Below, one piece after another: positions 1 through 8,862 of a stretch of DNA of 64,000 nt. A program made the translations under genes and the position numbers. The notes beneath the pieces are model-generated. The model was not told the origin of the DNA. It saw nothing but the letters and a program-made list of their open reading frames with translations, and did not search any database. The stretch is taken from the NCBI GenBank assembly GCA_015478725.1, contig JADMIG010000001.1:517815-581814 (forward strand). The letters are read 5' to 3'. Position 1 is the stretch's first letter; each line of letters opens with the position of its first letter. Source of the DNA: Chloroflexota bacterium (lineage in GTDB: Bacteria; Chloroflexota; Limnocylindria; Limnocylindrales; CSP1-4).

Positions 1-972
1 CTGACGCTGCCGGTCACGATCCACCGCCTCGAGCCCGGCGAGCAGGTGTGCCTCCTCGAGCTCGTGCCTCGCGAGGGCCGCCCGGGCCGCGTCGTGATCG
101 ACTCGGCGGTCCACCTCGGCCGTCGTGCGCGACGCGAGCCAGGCGCTCGCGGTCGCCGCCTCGGCATCGGCCGCGAGGAGCACGGAGCGAGCGGCCGCAG
201 CGTCGTCGGTCGCCGCGGTGCGCTCGGCTGCCCGCGCCGTGGCATCGCGGTACGCCGCGTGCCAGCGGGCATGGGCGCCGAGGAGGATCGCGCCGACGAG
301 GTCACGGCCGGCCGATTCCCGTGTCGACTGCTGCTCGGCCTGGGCGGCGAGGCGCCGGACTCGAGGGCGAAGTTCGCCGACGATATCGAGCACCCGCGCG
401 AGGTTCGCGTCCGCCTCGGCGAGCTGCTCCTCGGCTCGCCGCCGGCGCCGCTCGTGGCGCCGGACCCCGGCCACCTCTTCGAACAGCGGGCGGCGTTCCT
501 CGGGCCGCAGCGAGAGCGCCTGATCCACCATCCCCTGGCCGATGAAGAGGAACGCATTGTCGGCGAGGTGCGCCGCATCGAGGAGGTCGACGAGATCGCG
601 GAGCCTGATCCGGTTCCGATTGAGGAGGTAGTCGTTCTCGCCGGAGCGGTAGAGGCGACGACCGAGCTCGAGGACCGAATACTCCACCGGCAGCAGTCCG
701 TCCGCGTTGTCGATGATGAGGGTGACATCCGCCATCCCGAGCGCCGCGCGTCGCTCCGATCCGGCGAAGACGACGTCCTCGCTCTTTCGTGTCCGGAGCG
801 TCCGACCCTGCTCGCCGAGCGCCCAGCGCAACGCGTCCGCGAGGTTGCTCTTGCCGGAGCCGTTCGGCCCGACGATAGCGCTGATCCCGCCGCCGAACTC
901 GAGGACCGTCCGTTCGGCGAACGACTTGAACCCATGGAGCCGGAGGCCGAGGAGGCGCGGCGGGGCCGTCAC
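1..972 (-). CDS. smc: Chromosome condensation ATPase SMC, N-terminal part (runs off window)
   Basis: This is the first 324 codons of the SMC protein; the rest lies beyond the left edge. The start is a GTG that shares GTGA with the stop of rnc, so the two are probably translated in a coupled way. GFKSF is at residues 14-18 and the Walker A loop GPNGSGKS at 35-42. The SMC head sequences IGQGMVD (144-150) and FEEVAG (164-169) follow, and from about residue 170 the sequence becomes the charged coiled coil. In this family the ATPase heads close on DNA together with ScpA/ScpB to compact and segregate the nucoid. Placement directly after rnc is a common bacterial arrangement. The Walker B and signature motifs would be in the missing C-terminal part. 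Confidence 0.95.
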   Translation of the reverse strand, partial: MTAPPRLLGLRLHGFKSFAERTVLEFGGGISAIVGPNGSGKSNLADALRWALGEQGRTLRTRKSEDVVFAGSERRAALGMADVTLIIDNADGLLPVEYSVLELGRRLYRSGENDYLLNRNRIRLRDLVDLLDAAHLADNAFLFIGQGMVDQALSLRPEERRPLFEEVAGVRRHERRRRRAEEQLAEADANLARVLDIVGELRPRVRRLAAQAEQQSTRESAGRDLVGAILLGAHARWHAAYRDATARAAERTAATDDAAAARSVLLAADAEAATASAWLASRTTAEVDRRVDHDAARAALARHELEEAHLLAGLEAVDRDRQRQ

Positions 973-1670
973 GAGCGGACGTCGGATCGCAGCGCGTCGA
1001 GCGCCTCGGCGGCGGCCGCGGTCTCCGCCTCGCGACGGGACGGCCCGACGCCCGTCCCGAGGACGCGACCGCCGACGAGGACCTCGATCCTGAACGTCTT
1101 CGCGTGGTCCGGCCCGACGGCGTCGAGCACGCGATACTGCGGCCGATCGCCGGCCGTCCGCTGGGTATGCTCCTGGAGCCGGCTCTTCGGACTCTTGAGG
1201 CTCGCCGACGGAGCATCGTCCGAGAGCTCGGGCTCCGCGAGCGCAACGAGCCAGCGCCGGGTCGCATCGAAGCCGCGATCGATGTACAGCGCTCCGCAGA
1301 GGGCCTCGAACGACGAGGCGAGAAGGGACGGGCGGCGCCGGCCGCCGCGGGTCGCCTCGCCCTCGCCGAGGAGGAGCGAGTCGCCGAGGTCGATCCGGCC
1401 CGCGAGCCGGGCGAGCCCCGTCGTCGAGACGATCGCAGCGCGTCGGGCGGAGAGGACGCCCTCGTCGTCGACCGGGTGTCGAGTGTAGAGCTCCTGGCTG
1501 ATCACGAGATTCACGACGGCGTCGCCGAGGAACTCGAGACGCTCGTTGTGGTCGACCGCCGCCGAGGGATGCTCGTGGAGGTGGCTGCTATGAACGAGTG
1601 CCTGGTGCAGAAGCTCCAGGTCCGCGACGTCGAGCCCGAGATGGGAGGCGAGATCGCCCGCCCGGCGCAT
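969..1670 (-). CDS. rnc: Ribonuclease III
   Basis: This 233-residue protein has the RNase III signature NERLEFLGDAV at residues 42-52, with the acidic metal-binding residues, a second conserved stretch SSFEALCGALYID near 120, and a C-terminal double-stranded-RNA-binding domain from about residue 160. The length is normal for the family. It cleaves double-stranded RNA in rRNA precursors and structured mRNAs, leaving 2-nt 3' overhangs. It follows acpP by 16 bp and overlaps smc by 4 bp, so it is likely in one transcript running from plsX/acpP into smc. The ATG start gives a normal N-terminal helix. Confidence 0.95.
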   Translation of the reverse strand: MRRAGDLASHLGLDVADLELLHQALVHSSHLHEHPSAAVDHNERLEFLGDAVVNLVISQELYTRHPVDDEGVLSARRAAIVSTTGLARLAGRIDLGDSLLLGEGEATRGGRRRPSLLASSFEALCGALYIDRGFDATRRWLVALAEPELSDDAPSASLKSPKSRLQEHTQRTAGDRPQYRVLDAVGPDHAKTFRIEVLVGGRVLGTGVGPSRREAETAAAAEALDALRSDVRS

Positions 1671-1686
1671 CGGGCTCGCCCGAGGA

Positions 1687-1926
1687 TCAGGCCGAGCGCT
1701 CGTCGATGTACTCGGCCGCGTCGCCGACGGTCCGGATCTTCTCGGCGTCCTCGTCGGAGATCTCGGTCCCGAACTCCTCCTCGAGGCTCATGATGAGCTC
1801 AACGAGGTCGAGCGAGTCGGCATTGAGGTCGTCAACGAACGAGGCTTCCGGCTTCACCTCGTCCTCGTCGACCCCGAGCTGCTCGACGACGATCTTCTTG
1901 AGGCGCTCGTACGTATCGCTGGCCAC
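1687..1926 (-). CDS. acpP: Acyl carrier protein
   Basis: This 79-residue acidic protein carries the phosphopantetheine attachment motif ADSLD, with Ser38 as the expected modified residue. It shuttles acyl chains in fatty acid synthesis and supplies acyl groups to PlsX, encoded about 850 bp upstream in the same direction. I chose the GTG at 1926 because it gives the standard ACP start ([12 protein letters not shown]) and has a GGAG Shine-Dalgarno sequence about 7 nt upstream. A longer reading frame continues upstream but has no ACP-like sequence there. Glutamate and aspartate dominate helices II and III, as in the family. Confidence 0.95.
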   Translation of the reverse strand: MASDTYERLKKIVVEQLGVDEDEVKPEASFVDDLNADSLDLVELIMSLEEEFGTEISDEDAEKIRTVGDAAEYIDERSA

Positions 1927-2003
1927 TGATGCTCTCCTCGTGGGTGGGCTGTCGTCTCGTTCGGGTCGCGGGGTCGTGGTGCGGTCGTCGGCCCGGCTCG
2001 CGC

Positions 2004-2468
2004 TCAGCTGCGCGGCGCCGTCTCCCGCGAGATCCGCCCGAGGACGCCGTTCACGAGACGGCGCATCGGGTCTCCACTGTAGATCCGTGCCAGCTCGACC
2101 CATTCGGCGATCGCCACCCGGGCCGGCGTCGCCGAGTGTAGCACCTCGCCGAGCGCGCAACGGAGCAGTGCGCGATCCATCCGGGCGAGGGACACGACGG
2201 GGTACTGCGGGGCGGCCGCCGCGATCGCCGCGTCGATCTCCTCGCGATGCTCGACCACGGCCGACACGATCCGGCGCGCGAGCTCCGCAGTCGCCGCATC
2301 GCCTTCGGCCTCGGCGAGGTGCCGCTCGAGGACCGCCGACGGGGTGCGCTGGCCGAACTCGGCCTCGAAGATCGCCGCGAGGGCGAGCCGCCGGGCGGCT
2401 CGGGCGGCCCGACTCCGATCCGTCCGAGGGCCGGCCCCCGCCCGTTGACCGGGCCGTCCCTCCGGCAT
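2004..2468 (-). CDS. nusB: Transcription antitermination factor NusB
   Basis: This 154-residue all-helical protein matches NusB from [17 protein letters not shown] (near residue 20) to the C-terminal [13 protein letters not shown] and VNGVLGRI segments. NusB binds boxA RNA with NusE (ribosomal protein S10) during rRNA transcription antitermination. The ATG shares one base with the upstream Asp23 stop (TGATG), which supports this start over longer frames. The first 18 residues are basic and low in complexity. The pairing of Asp23 with NusB is common in Gram-positive-type genomes. Confidence 0.9.
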   Translation of the reverse strand: MPEGRPGQRAGAGPRTDRSRAARAARRLALAAIFEAEFGQRTPSAVLERHLAEAEGDAATAELARRIVSAVVEHREEIDAAIAAAAPQYPVVSLARMDRALLRCALGEVLHSATPARVAIAEWVELARIYSGDPMRRLVNGVLGRISRETAPRS

Positions 2469-2782
2469 CAGCCGTCGACGCCGTCGACGACCACGTCGAT
2501 CGTCCCGACCGTCAGATCGAGGAGGCGCTCGAGCGTGGCGGCGACCGCGGCCCGGACGGCGCGGGTGAGCGGCTCGAGCGGCTCGGACGCGCGAGCCACG
2601 ATCGTCACCCGGACGGTGACGATCCCGTCCACCATCGTCAGGCGCACGGCACGCCCGGCCACGGCTCGTCGCGCGACGGGTCCGCCATACGCGACGCGGA
2701 TCACACCGGGTACCTCGAGGGCCGCCCGGCGGACCATCTCGACGACGACGTCGCGCTCCACCGCCAGCCGAGGTGCGTTCAC
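2468..2782 (-). CDS. Asp23/Gls24 family protein (first copy)
   Basis: This short protein of 104 residues has the alternating beta-strand pattern of the Asp23/Gls24 family: [28 protein letters not shown] and [12 protein letters not shown]. Family members are envelope-stress-associated or membrane-anchored scaffold proteins whose exact job is poorly known. It has no transmembrane segment, so it may act through partners. It sits between plsX (4-bp ATGA overlap) and nusB (1-bp overlap), so the three are probably translated together. A second Asp23 protein is encoded next to yloV at 10637. Confidence 0.8.
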   Translation of the reverse strand: MNAPRLAVERDVVVEMVRRAALEVPGVIRVAYGGPVARRAVAGRAVRLTMVDGIVTVRVTIVARASEPLEPLTRAVRAAVAATLERLLDLTVGTIDVVVDGVDG

Positions 2783-3846
2783 CGGGGGTCCTCCGTGGCG
2801 GCGTCCGTCGCGGACGGTGCGGCCCTGAATGCATCGGCGATCGCGTCCGGGATGCCGGTCCGCGCGGCCGCGGCCCCGACCGCGACGGCGTACGAGATCA
2901 TCCGCCGCCGGGCCCGGCCGTGGGTGATGAGGACCGTGCCGCGAACCCCGAGGAGCGGCGATCCGCCGAGTCGTTCGTAATCGAAAACGTCGCGGATCCG
3001 GGCGATCCCCGGTCTGAGGAGGAGGTAGGCGAGCCGGCCGCGAAGATCGCGCTCGAACTCGTCGCGGAGGAGGCCGCGGAGGATGAAGCTCGAGAGGCCC
3101 TCGAAGAACTTGATCGTCACGTTGCCGACCGCCGCGTCGCAGACCACGACATCGGCCACGTGGTCGACGAGGTGGCGTCCCTCGATGTTGCCGATGAAGT
3201 CGAGGTCGGTCCCCCGCAGCCGCTCCGTCGCCTCCTGGACCCGTGCCTCGCCCTTGCCGGCCTCCTCCCCGATCGAGAGCAGCGCGACGGACGGCCGGGC
3301 GACCCCGAGGACCCGCTCGGCATACAGCGCGCCCATCCGCGCGTACTGGGCCAGATTGAGGCCGGTCGAGTCGGTCGTCGCGCCGATGTCGAGGAGGACG
3401 AACGGACCCTTCGCGGTGACCATCTGGACGGCGAGGGCCGGCCGATCGACGCCCGGCAGGCGGTGCAGGTGGAGGATCGCCGATGTCACCCCGGCGCCGG
3501 TGTGGCCGGCCGTCACGACGGCGTCCGCCTCGCCCGAGCGGACCAGGTTCATGCAGACGTTGATCGAGGCGTCACGCTTCCGACGGACCGCGGCGGCCGG
3601 GTGTTCGTCCATGTCGACGACGGTCGCCGCATGGACCACCTCGACGTTCCGCGGCGCTGACGGACCGAGAAGACCGCGGACGCGCTCTTCGTCACCGACG
3701 AGGATGATCCGGTCGGCCGGGTGCCCCTCGGCGTAGGTGACGGTTCCTGGTACCACTTCGGTCGGACCATGGTCGCCGCCCATCGCGTCGACGGCGACAC
3801 GGACGACCCGATCCGGTGCGATGGTCCGGACGGCGCTCAGATCCAC
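2779..3846 (-). CDS. plsX: Phosphate acyltransferase PlsX
   Basis: This 355-residue protein opens its core with VAVDAMGGDHGPTEVV (from about residue 16), the diagnostic N-terminal motif of PlsX. GHTGAGVTSAIL, LDIGATTDS and FIGNIEGRHL follow in the family order. PlsX makes acyl-phosphate from acyl-ACP for phospholipid synthesis by PlsY. It acts as a peripheral membrane enzyme. It lies between rpmF and the Asp23/nusB/acpP genes, a widely conserved arrangement (rpmF-plsX-acpP). The ATG start is used; about 13 residues precede the conserved core. Confidence 0.95.
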   Translation of the reverse strand: MDLSAVRTIAPDRVVRVAVDAMGGDHGPTEVVPGTVTYAEGHPADRIILVGDEERVRGLLGPSAPRNVEVVHAATVVDMDEHPAAAVRRKRDASINVCMNLVRSGEADAVVTAGHTGAGVTSAILHLHRLPGVDRPALAVQMVTAKGPFVLLDIGATTDSTGLNLAQYARMGALYAERVLGVARPSVALLSIGEEAGKGEARVQEATERLRGTDLDFIGNIEGRHLVDHVADVVVCDAAVGNVTIKFFEGLSSFILRGLLRDEFERDLRGRLAYLLLRPGIARIRDVFDYERLGGSPLLGVRGTVLITHGRARRRMISYAVAVGAAAARTGIPDAIADAFRAAPSATDAATEDPR

Positions 3847-3879
3847 CGGGGCCCGCCGACGTGGTCTCGGACGCGCGGA

Positions 3880-4083
3880 CTACGACGAGGCGTGCTCGTC
3901 GCTCGATCGCTTGAGCTCGATCGCCGGGCGTCCGTCGTAGTAGCCGCAGTTCGGGCAGGCATGGTGCGGCCGCTTGGGCTCGTGACAGTGCGGGCACGCA
4001 TCGAGCTGCGGGAGACTGATCGCGAGATGCGCTCGCCGCTCCCCCTGTCGCGCGTGCGAGACGCGTCGCTTCGGGACACCCAT
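3880..4083 (-). CDS. rpmF: 50S ribosomal protein L32
   Basis: This 67-residue protein begins with the typical L32 sequence MGVPKRRVSHARQGERRAHL. Its zinc ribbon has Cys30, Cys33, Cys43 and Cys46, so it is the zinc-binding (C+) form rather than the cysteine-free stress form. It lies 33 bp upstream of plsX and downstream of a DUF177 gene, the standard DUF177-rpmF-plsX order. The C-terminal tail is longer and more acidic than the E. coli form. Confidence 0.95.
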   Translation of the reverse strand: MGVPKRRVSHARQGERRAHLAISLPQLDACPHCHEPKRPHHACPNCGYYDGRPAIELKRSSDEHASS

Positions 4084-4276
4084 GACGTGGAGACTCCTTT
4101 CGAGCGCGTGCGCCGGGCGGAACGCACGGCCGGTCGCCCCTGATCGAGGATCATCGTCCGGCCGCGGACGGGCGAGGTCGGCAGCAGGATGCGCTGAGGC
4201 GAGAGTCTACCCGGTCCCGCGATCCGACGTCACCGGCCCGCGGGCGGCACCGTCGCCCGCGGGGGCTCTCTGGCGC

Positions 4277-4852
4277 TCAGGAGGGGGACGCCTCCCGGAA
4301 GGCCGCCAGCGCCGCGAGCCGTGGGTCGATCTCCGTGTCCGGGTGCTCGTGGGGACCGGTCGCGAGCTCCACGCCGCAGATCGGGCAGAGGCCCGGGCAA
4401 TCCGGCCGGCACAGCGGAGCGATCGGCTCCGCAAGCGACAGGAGGTCGCGGACCGGGCCGCCGAGCGCCAGCTCATGGTGGTCCGTGAGGCGGACGATCT
4501 CGGGATCCGTGCCGATCGGCAGGACGAGGCCGGTCGCGATGTCGACGGAGGGCCGCACCTCCTCCTCGAGATCGACGGTGACCGGGATGTCGATCGCCCG
4601 GAGGCAGCGGCTGCATTCGGCCCACAGCCGCCCCGTCAGCCGACCGGTCGCGAAAAGCCCGCGCTCGGTGCGGATCGCCTCGATCGTGCCCTCGAGCGGT
4701 CCGGACTGGCGGAGCCCATCAGCAAGAGTGAGCACGACACCACGCACCGGGAACGTGCGCCGCGATCCGGCCGGCTCGGACATGAGTCTGGCGACGTTGA
4801 ACGTGAGGGCTCCCGCCGGATCCGGATCCGGTCGGCGATCGGTGTCGATCAC
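4277..4852 (-). CDS. DUF177 (YceD-like) domain protein
   Basis: This 191-residue protein matches the DUF177/YceD family. It has an N-terminal beta-rich part and a central ECSRCLRAIDIPV motif, followed by a cysteine-rich C-terminal segment with CRPDCPGLCPICG. Bacterial YceD proteins are encoded next to rpmF and have been linked to 23S rRNA processing or ribosome assembly; the plant homologue acts in plastid 23S rRNA accumulation. The six clustered cysteines suggest metal binding, which is inference. The start overlaps the upstream coiled-coil gene by 4 bp (ATGA). A 193-bp gap separates it from rpmF. Confidence 0.85.
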   Translation of the reverse strand: MIDTDRRPDPDPAGALTFNVARLMSEPAGSRRTFPVRGVVLTLADGLRQSGPLEGTIEAIRTERGLFATGRLTGRLWAECSRCLRAIDIPVTVDLEEEVRPSVDIATGLVLPIGTDPEIVRLTDHHELALGGPVRDLLSLAEPIAPLCRPDCPGLCPICGVELATGPHEHPDTEIDPRLAALAAFREASPS

Positions 4853-5391
4853 GCGCGTCGGGCCGGCCCCACCTCGGCCGCACGGGGATCGTCGTACGGT
4901 TCGTCGTCGCGGTCGTCCGGCGACGCTTCGCCGTCCTGGAGCGCGGACCGCCGCTCATCGAGCAGGGCGATGCCGCGCTTGATGCTCTGGAGGGTCTTCA
5001 CGACGTCTCCCTCCAGGCCGATGAGGACGGACGCGGCGTACTCATCCGCTCCTCGCCTGATCTCCTCGCCGTCGGCCTCGGCCTCGCCGACGATCCGACG
5101 GCTCTCGGCCTCCGCGACCTGGGTCAGTCCACGTTCGTCGATGAGGAAGGCTGCCTGCTCCTGGGCCCTGGCGATGATCTGCTCCGCCTCCTCCTGCGCT
5201 TTCTCGATGATCCGCTCGCCCTCGGAGTTGATCCGTTTCGCGGCTCGGACCTCCTCGGGCACGGCCACGCGCAGCTGGTCGACGAGGTCGAGCGCGGCGG
5301 CCTGATCGACGACGACGCTGCTCGTCAGGGGCAGCTTCTTGCCGTTCGCGATGATCGACTCGAGGCGCTCGACGAGGAAGATGATGTCGAT
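4849..5391 (-). CDS. Coiled-coil protein, ATP synthase subunit B-like, with apparent ATC start
   Basis: This roughly 180-residue protein is a long charged helix with the repeat pattern INSEGERIIEKAQEEAEQII seen in ATP-synthase-B-like and DivIVA-like proteins encoded beside coaD in actinobacterial and chloroflexotal genomes. Its role is unknown; a cell-division or envelope scaffold is plausible. The conserved N-terminal segment IDIIFLVERLESIIANGKK is in frame but has no ATG, GTG or TTG before it. A strong AGGAGG lies 8 nt upstream of an ATC at 5389-5391, exactly where homologues start, so I take ATC as the probable start. The first canonical start is GTG at 5268, which would remove 41 residues of the conserved part. 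Confidence 0.7.
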   Translation of the reverse strand: MDIIFLVERLESIIANGKKLPLTSSVVVDQAAALDLVDQLRVAVPEEVRAAKRINSEGERIIEKAQEEAEQIIARAQEQAAFLIDERGLTQVAEAESRRIVGEAEADGEEIRRGADEYAASVLIGLEGDVVKTLQSIKRGIALLDERRSALQDGEASPDDRDDEPYDDPRAAEVGPARRA

Positions 5392-5459
5392 GGAACCGCC
5401 CTCCTGTCTGCGGGTGCGCGACGCGGGTTGTCGGGATTATGGCACGGAGGAAGGCTCCG

Positions 5460-5975
5460 TCAGCCGGTCCTCCGCCCACCGAGCGATGCGAGCGCCTCGA
5501 GCGCCGCCGACGGAACCATCCCGGACACGTCGCCCCCGAACGCGGCGATCTCCCTGACGAGGCTCGAGCTCACGTAGCCGTGCTCGAGCGAGGTCATGAA
5601 GAAGACGGTATCGATCGACGGCGCGAGGACGCGGTTGTTGTGGGCGAGCTGGATCTCGGATTCGAAGTCGGAGATCGCGCGGAGGCCGCGGACGATGAAC
5701 CCCGCCTCGTGTCTCCGACACAGGTCCACCGTGAGCCCGTCGAACGCCTCGACCGAGACGCGGCCGGCGGTCGACGCGTCGAACCCGCTGTCAAGTGCGT
5801 GCCGAATGATCTCGATGCGACGGGCCGCCGGCAGGAGCGGCTGCTTCCGCGGATTGGCGAGGACGCCGATGACGAGGCGGTCGAAGACGGCGGCCGATCG
5901 ACGGACGACATCGAGATGCCCGTTGGTCACCGGATCGAACGAACCCGGGTAGACCGCGACGGTGGCGGCGCTCAT
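5460..5975 (-). CDS. coaD: Phosphopantetheine adenylyltransferase
   Basis: This 171-residue enzyme has the nucleotidyltransferase motif YPGSFDPVTNGHLD at residues 9-22. The later family motif SSSLVREIAAFGGDVSG is near residue 135. It catalyses the fourth step of coenzyme A synthesis, joining 4'-phosphopantetheine and ATP to give dephospho-CoA and pyrophosphate. Length and order of motifs are normal. It overlaps rsmD by 4 bp (ATGA); the rsmD-coaD pair is among the most conserved in bacteria. Confidence 0.95.
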   Translation of the reverse strand: MSAATVAVYPGSFDPVTNGHLDVVRRSAAVFDRLVIGVLANPRKQPLLPAARRIEIIRHALDSGFDASTAGRVSVEAFDGLTVDLCRRHEAGFIVRGLRAISDFESEIQLAHNNRVLAPSIDTVFFMTSLEHGYVSSSLVREIAAFGGDVSGMVPSAALEALASLGGRRTG

Positions 5976-6550
5976 TCCCTCTCCTCGATCCGACGGTGGA
6001 ACGTGAGCGTCGTCTCACCGAAGCGCCGCTCGCGTTCCGATGCTAGCAGCCCGATCCGCTCCGGGGGCCGATCCCGCCAGAAGTGCTTGCTCACGACCCG
6101 GGCTCCCGGACCGAGCGGTGCGTCCGGCTCGCCAAGGAGGTCGAGGACGGCGCGGAGCACGTCAACGTCGGCGTACGGCGGATCGACGATGACGAGGTCG
6201 AACGGTCCCCGCTCCGAGGCGCGCCGCAGCCACCCGAGGACATCGTCCCGGACGACGACGGCAGACGATCCGCCGAGACCGGTCGTCTGCAAATTCTGTT
6301 CGATCGTCCGGCTCGCGCCGATGTCGAGCTCCACGAAGACAACCCGACGGGCGCCGCGCGACAGCGCCTCGATGCCGGCCGCCCCGCTCCCGGCGAACAG
6401 GTCGAGGACGTCCGCTCCCGGCAGGTCGGGCTCGAGGATCGCGAACAGCGTCTGCTTGACGCGGTCGGCGAGCGGACGGGTCCCGGGCCCCGGAGCGCGG
6501 AGTCGACGGCCCGCCGCCGATCCGGCAACCACCCGCCCGGCGTCAGCCAC
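5972..6550 (-). CDS. rsmD: 16S rRNA (guanine966-N2)-methyltransferase
   Basis: This 192-residue methyltransferase has the SAM-binding motif VLDLFAGSGAAGIEALSRGA (from about residue 45) and the catalytic DPPYADVD motif near residue 122. It methylates G966 of 16S rRNA in the small subunit. RsmD family length is about 180-200 residues, so it is complete. Immediately upstream is recG (41 bp gap), and its stop overlaps coaD. Confidence 0.92.
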   Translation of the reverse strand: MADAGRVVAGSAAGRRLRAPGPGTRPLADRVKQTLFAILEPDLPGADVLDLFAGSGAAGIEALSRGARRVVFVELDIGASRTIEQNLQTTGLGGSSAVVVRDDVLGWLRRASERGPFDLVIVDPPYADVDVLRAVLDLLGEPDAPLGPGARVVSKHFWRDRPPERIGLLASERERRFGETTLTFHRRIEERE

Positions 6551-6591
6551 GGCCCGACGCTGCCCCGGCGGATCGGTCGGAAGACCACACC

Positions 6592-8862
6592 TCAGGTGCC
6601 GCTCGCTGGCTCGGCCGTCGACAGCCGGGCGAGCCAGCCGCTCTCGATCTCGCGCCCCAGCGCGGCGGTCTCCGGCCCGCGAAGCGCCCCGTCCGCATCG
6701 AGGAGGCGCTCCGCATGCGCTCGCGCGGCGATCGCGAGTTCCCGGTGTTCCTCGCGTTCGAGCGATGCGACCCGAAGTCGCGGGAAGCCACTCTGGGCGA
6801 AGCCGAGGACGTCCCCCTCGCGGCGAAGGGCGAAGTCCTTCTCGGCGAGGGCGAATCCATCGCGCGTCTCCGCGAGCGCCTCGAGACGCGCGCGGGCCAC
6901 GGCGTCCGTCGTGTCGGAGACGAGGACGCAGAAGGACTCCGCCGTCCCGCGGCCGACTCGCCCGCGGAGCTGGTGGAGCTGGGCGAGACCGAACCGATCG
7001 GCACCCTCGATGATCATCATCGTGGCCGCCGGCACGTCGACGCCGACTTCGACGACGGTCGTGCCGACGAGCACGTCGAGGTCGCCGTCGCGGAAGCGGG
7101 TCATGACCGCGTCGCGGTCCAGCGCCCGCATCCGACCGTGGACGAGTCCCACCCGCAGCGGCGCGAGGAGCGTGGTGAGGCGCTCGGCCTCGGACTCGGC
7201 CGCGACGGCGGCCGACGAGACATCCTCTTCGGCCTCGCCGGGCGCGACGTCCCCGGCATCGGCAGCGATGAGCGGCACGACGACGAACGTGCGGTGCCCG
7301 TTCGCGGCCTCGTCCCGGACCCGGGTCCAGGTACCCGCGACGCCGTCGGGACGACGGATGCCGGTCCGGACGGGCACCCGGCCCGCGGGTGGCGTGCGGA
7401 GATCGGACACGTCGAGATCCGCGTACAGCACCTGGCCGACCGTCCGCGGGATGGGTGTCGCGGTCATGAGAAGGACGTGCGGTGCCTCGGAGCCGGCCTT
7501 GGCCTCGAGCCGGCCACGCTGCTCGACGCCGAACCGGTGCTGCTCATCGATGATCGCCAGGCCGAGCCGGGCGAATGTCACGCCTTCGGACAGGAGGGCG
7601 TGCGTCCCGATGACGATCTGCGCCTCTCCTGATGCGATCGCCGCGAGGGCCGTCCGGCGGGCGTCCGCGGCAAGGGAGGCCGTGAGGAGCACGACCCGGA
7701 CCCCCAGGTCCGACACGAGGTCGCCGATCGTCTCGGCGTGCTGCCGGGCGAGCAGGTCCGTCGGGGCGAGGAGCGCACCCTGCCGATGGTCGAGGGCGCT
7801 CAGTGCCAGAGCGTGGGCGGCGACCGCCGTCTTCCCGGAACCGACGTCGCCCTGGAGCAGGCGGAGCATGGGCTCGGTCCGGCCGAGATCGGCCCGCAGC
7901 GCGTCCATGGCCGACGTCTGGTCGGGCGTGAGCTCGAGGGGTCGACCCACCCGCCGCTCGAGGGCCGCCCGGAGCGCCATCCGGACGCGGGCATCCGTCT
8001 CGTCGGAGGCCTCGATCGCCGCCCCGCGGCTTCGTCCTCGCTGGCGCCGGCGCCCGACCATGCCGATCTGGAGCGCCAGCAGCTCGTCGAAGGCGAGTCG
8101 CCGCAGCGCCCGGTCGCGAGTCTCGAAGGATTCGGGGAAATGCGCGGCCTCGACCGCTTCGGCAATCCCGACCAGGCGCTCCGTGGCCCGGATCCCGCTC
8201 GGCAGATACTCCTCGAAGCCCGGTCCTGCGCGATCGAGTGCATCGCGGATCGCAGACCGCAGGCGCGCTGCGTTGAGGCCGGTCGTGAGCCGATATACCG
8301 GGACGATCCGTCCGGCGGAGAGGATCGCGCTGCCGTCGTCGACCTCGAAGTCCGGGTTCTCGATGAGCGGCGCGAAACCACGCTGGCTCACCCGTCCCGA
8401 CACGATGACCGGCGCGCCGGGGGCCAGCCGCCGCTCGATATAGCGCCGACCGAACCAGACCACCTCCGCCTCACCGGTCTCATCGACCAGTCGGGCGATC
8501 GTCCGCTGGACCCGTCGGCGGAACGTCGGCTGCACGTGGAGGTCCGACACCGTCGCCCGCACGCTCACGATCTCGCCGTCGTCGAGCGATCGGAGCTCGG
8601 CGATCCGACGCATCCGGCGGAGATCGTCATAGCGGCGCGGCAGATGGAAGAGGAGATCGCGGACCGTCGCGACACCGAGTCGCGGCAATGTCCGCCGCAG
8701 GACCCGCTGGGCGGCGAGACCGCTCTGCGCTATCGGTGCCCGAAGCAGCGCGGCGGGCGCGAGTGGCGATCGGGCGACGCCGGGCGCTTCGGCCGCCGGA
8801 CTCCCGCGCGCCGCCGAACGCGTGGCGCGCCGCGTCCCGGAGCCGTCGGGGCTCCCTACCAA
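6592..8862 (-). CDS. recG: ATP-dependent DNA helicase RecG
   Basis: This 756-residue helicase has an N-terminal wedge/OB domain (LPRRYDDLRRM near 75, then VSVRATVSDL). The superfamily 2 motor follows: Walker A GDVGSGKT near residue 340, Walker B DEQHRFGVEQR, motif III MTATPIPRT and the motif VI region HQLRGRVGRG near 645. RecG remodels stalled replication forks and recombination intermediates. The first 35-40 residues are low-complexity and basic, so the true start could be further in. Its ATG overlaps the end of yloV by 7 bp. Confidence 0.95.
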   Translation of the reverse strand: MVGSPDGSGTRRATRSAARGSPAAEAPGVARSPLAPAALLRAPIAQSGLAAQRVLRRTLPRLGVATVRDLLFHLPRRYDDLRRMRRIAELRSLDDGEIVSVRATVSDLHVQPTFRRRVQRTIARLVDETGEAEVVWFGRRYIERRLAPGAPVIVSGRVSQRGFAPLIENPDFEVDDGSAILSAGRIVPVYRLTTGLNAARLRSAIRDALDRAGPGFEEYLPSGIRATERLVGIAEAVEAAHFPESFETRDRALRRLAFDELLALQIGMVGRRRQRGRSRGAAIEASDETDARVRMALRAALERRVGRPLELTPDQTSAMDALRADLGRTEPMLRLLQGDVGSGKTAVAAHALALSALDHRQGALLAPTDLLARQHAETIGDLVSDLGVRVVLLTASLAADARRTALAAIASGEAQIVIGTHALLSEGVTFARLGLAIIDEQHRFGVEQRGRLEAKAGSEAPHVLLMTATPIPRTVGQVLYADLDVSDLRTPPAGRVPVRTGIRRPDGVAGTWTRVRDEAANGHRTFVVVPLIAADAGDVAPGEAEEDVSSAAVAAESEAERLTTLLAPLRVGLVHGRMRALDRDAVMTRFRDGDLDVLVGTTVVEVGVDVPAATMMIIEGADRFGLAQLHQLRGRVGRGTAESFCVLVSDTTDAVARARLEALAETRDGFALAEKDFALRREGDVLGFAQSGFPRLRVASLEREEHRELAIAARAHAERLLDADGALRGPETAALGREIESGWLARLSTAEPASGT

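Noticed and set aside
46..1488. A 480-codon plus-strand frame over smc and rnc
   Set aside because: The minus-strand SMC and RNase III motifs are intact over the same region.
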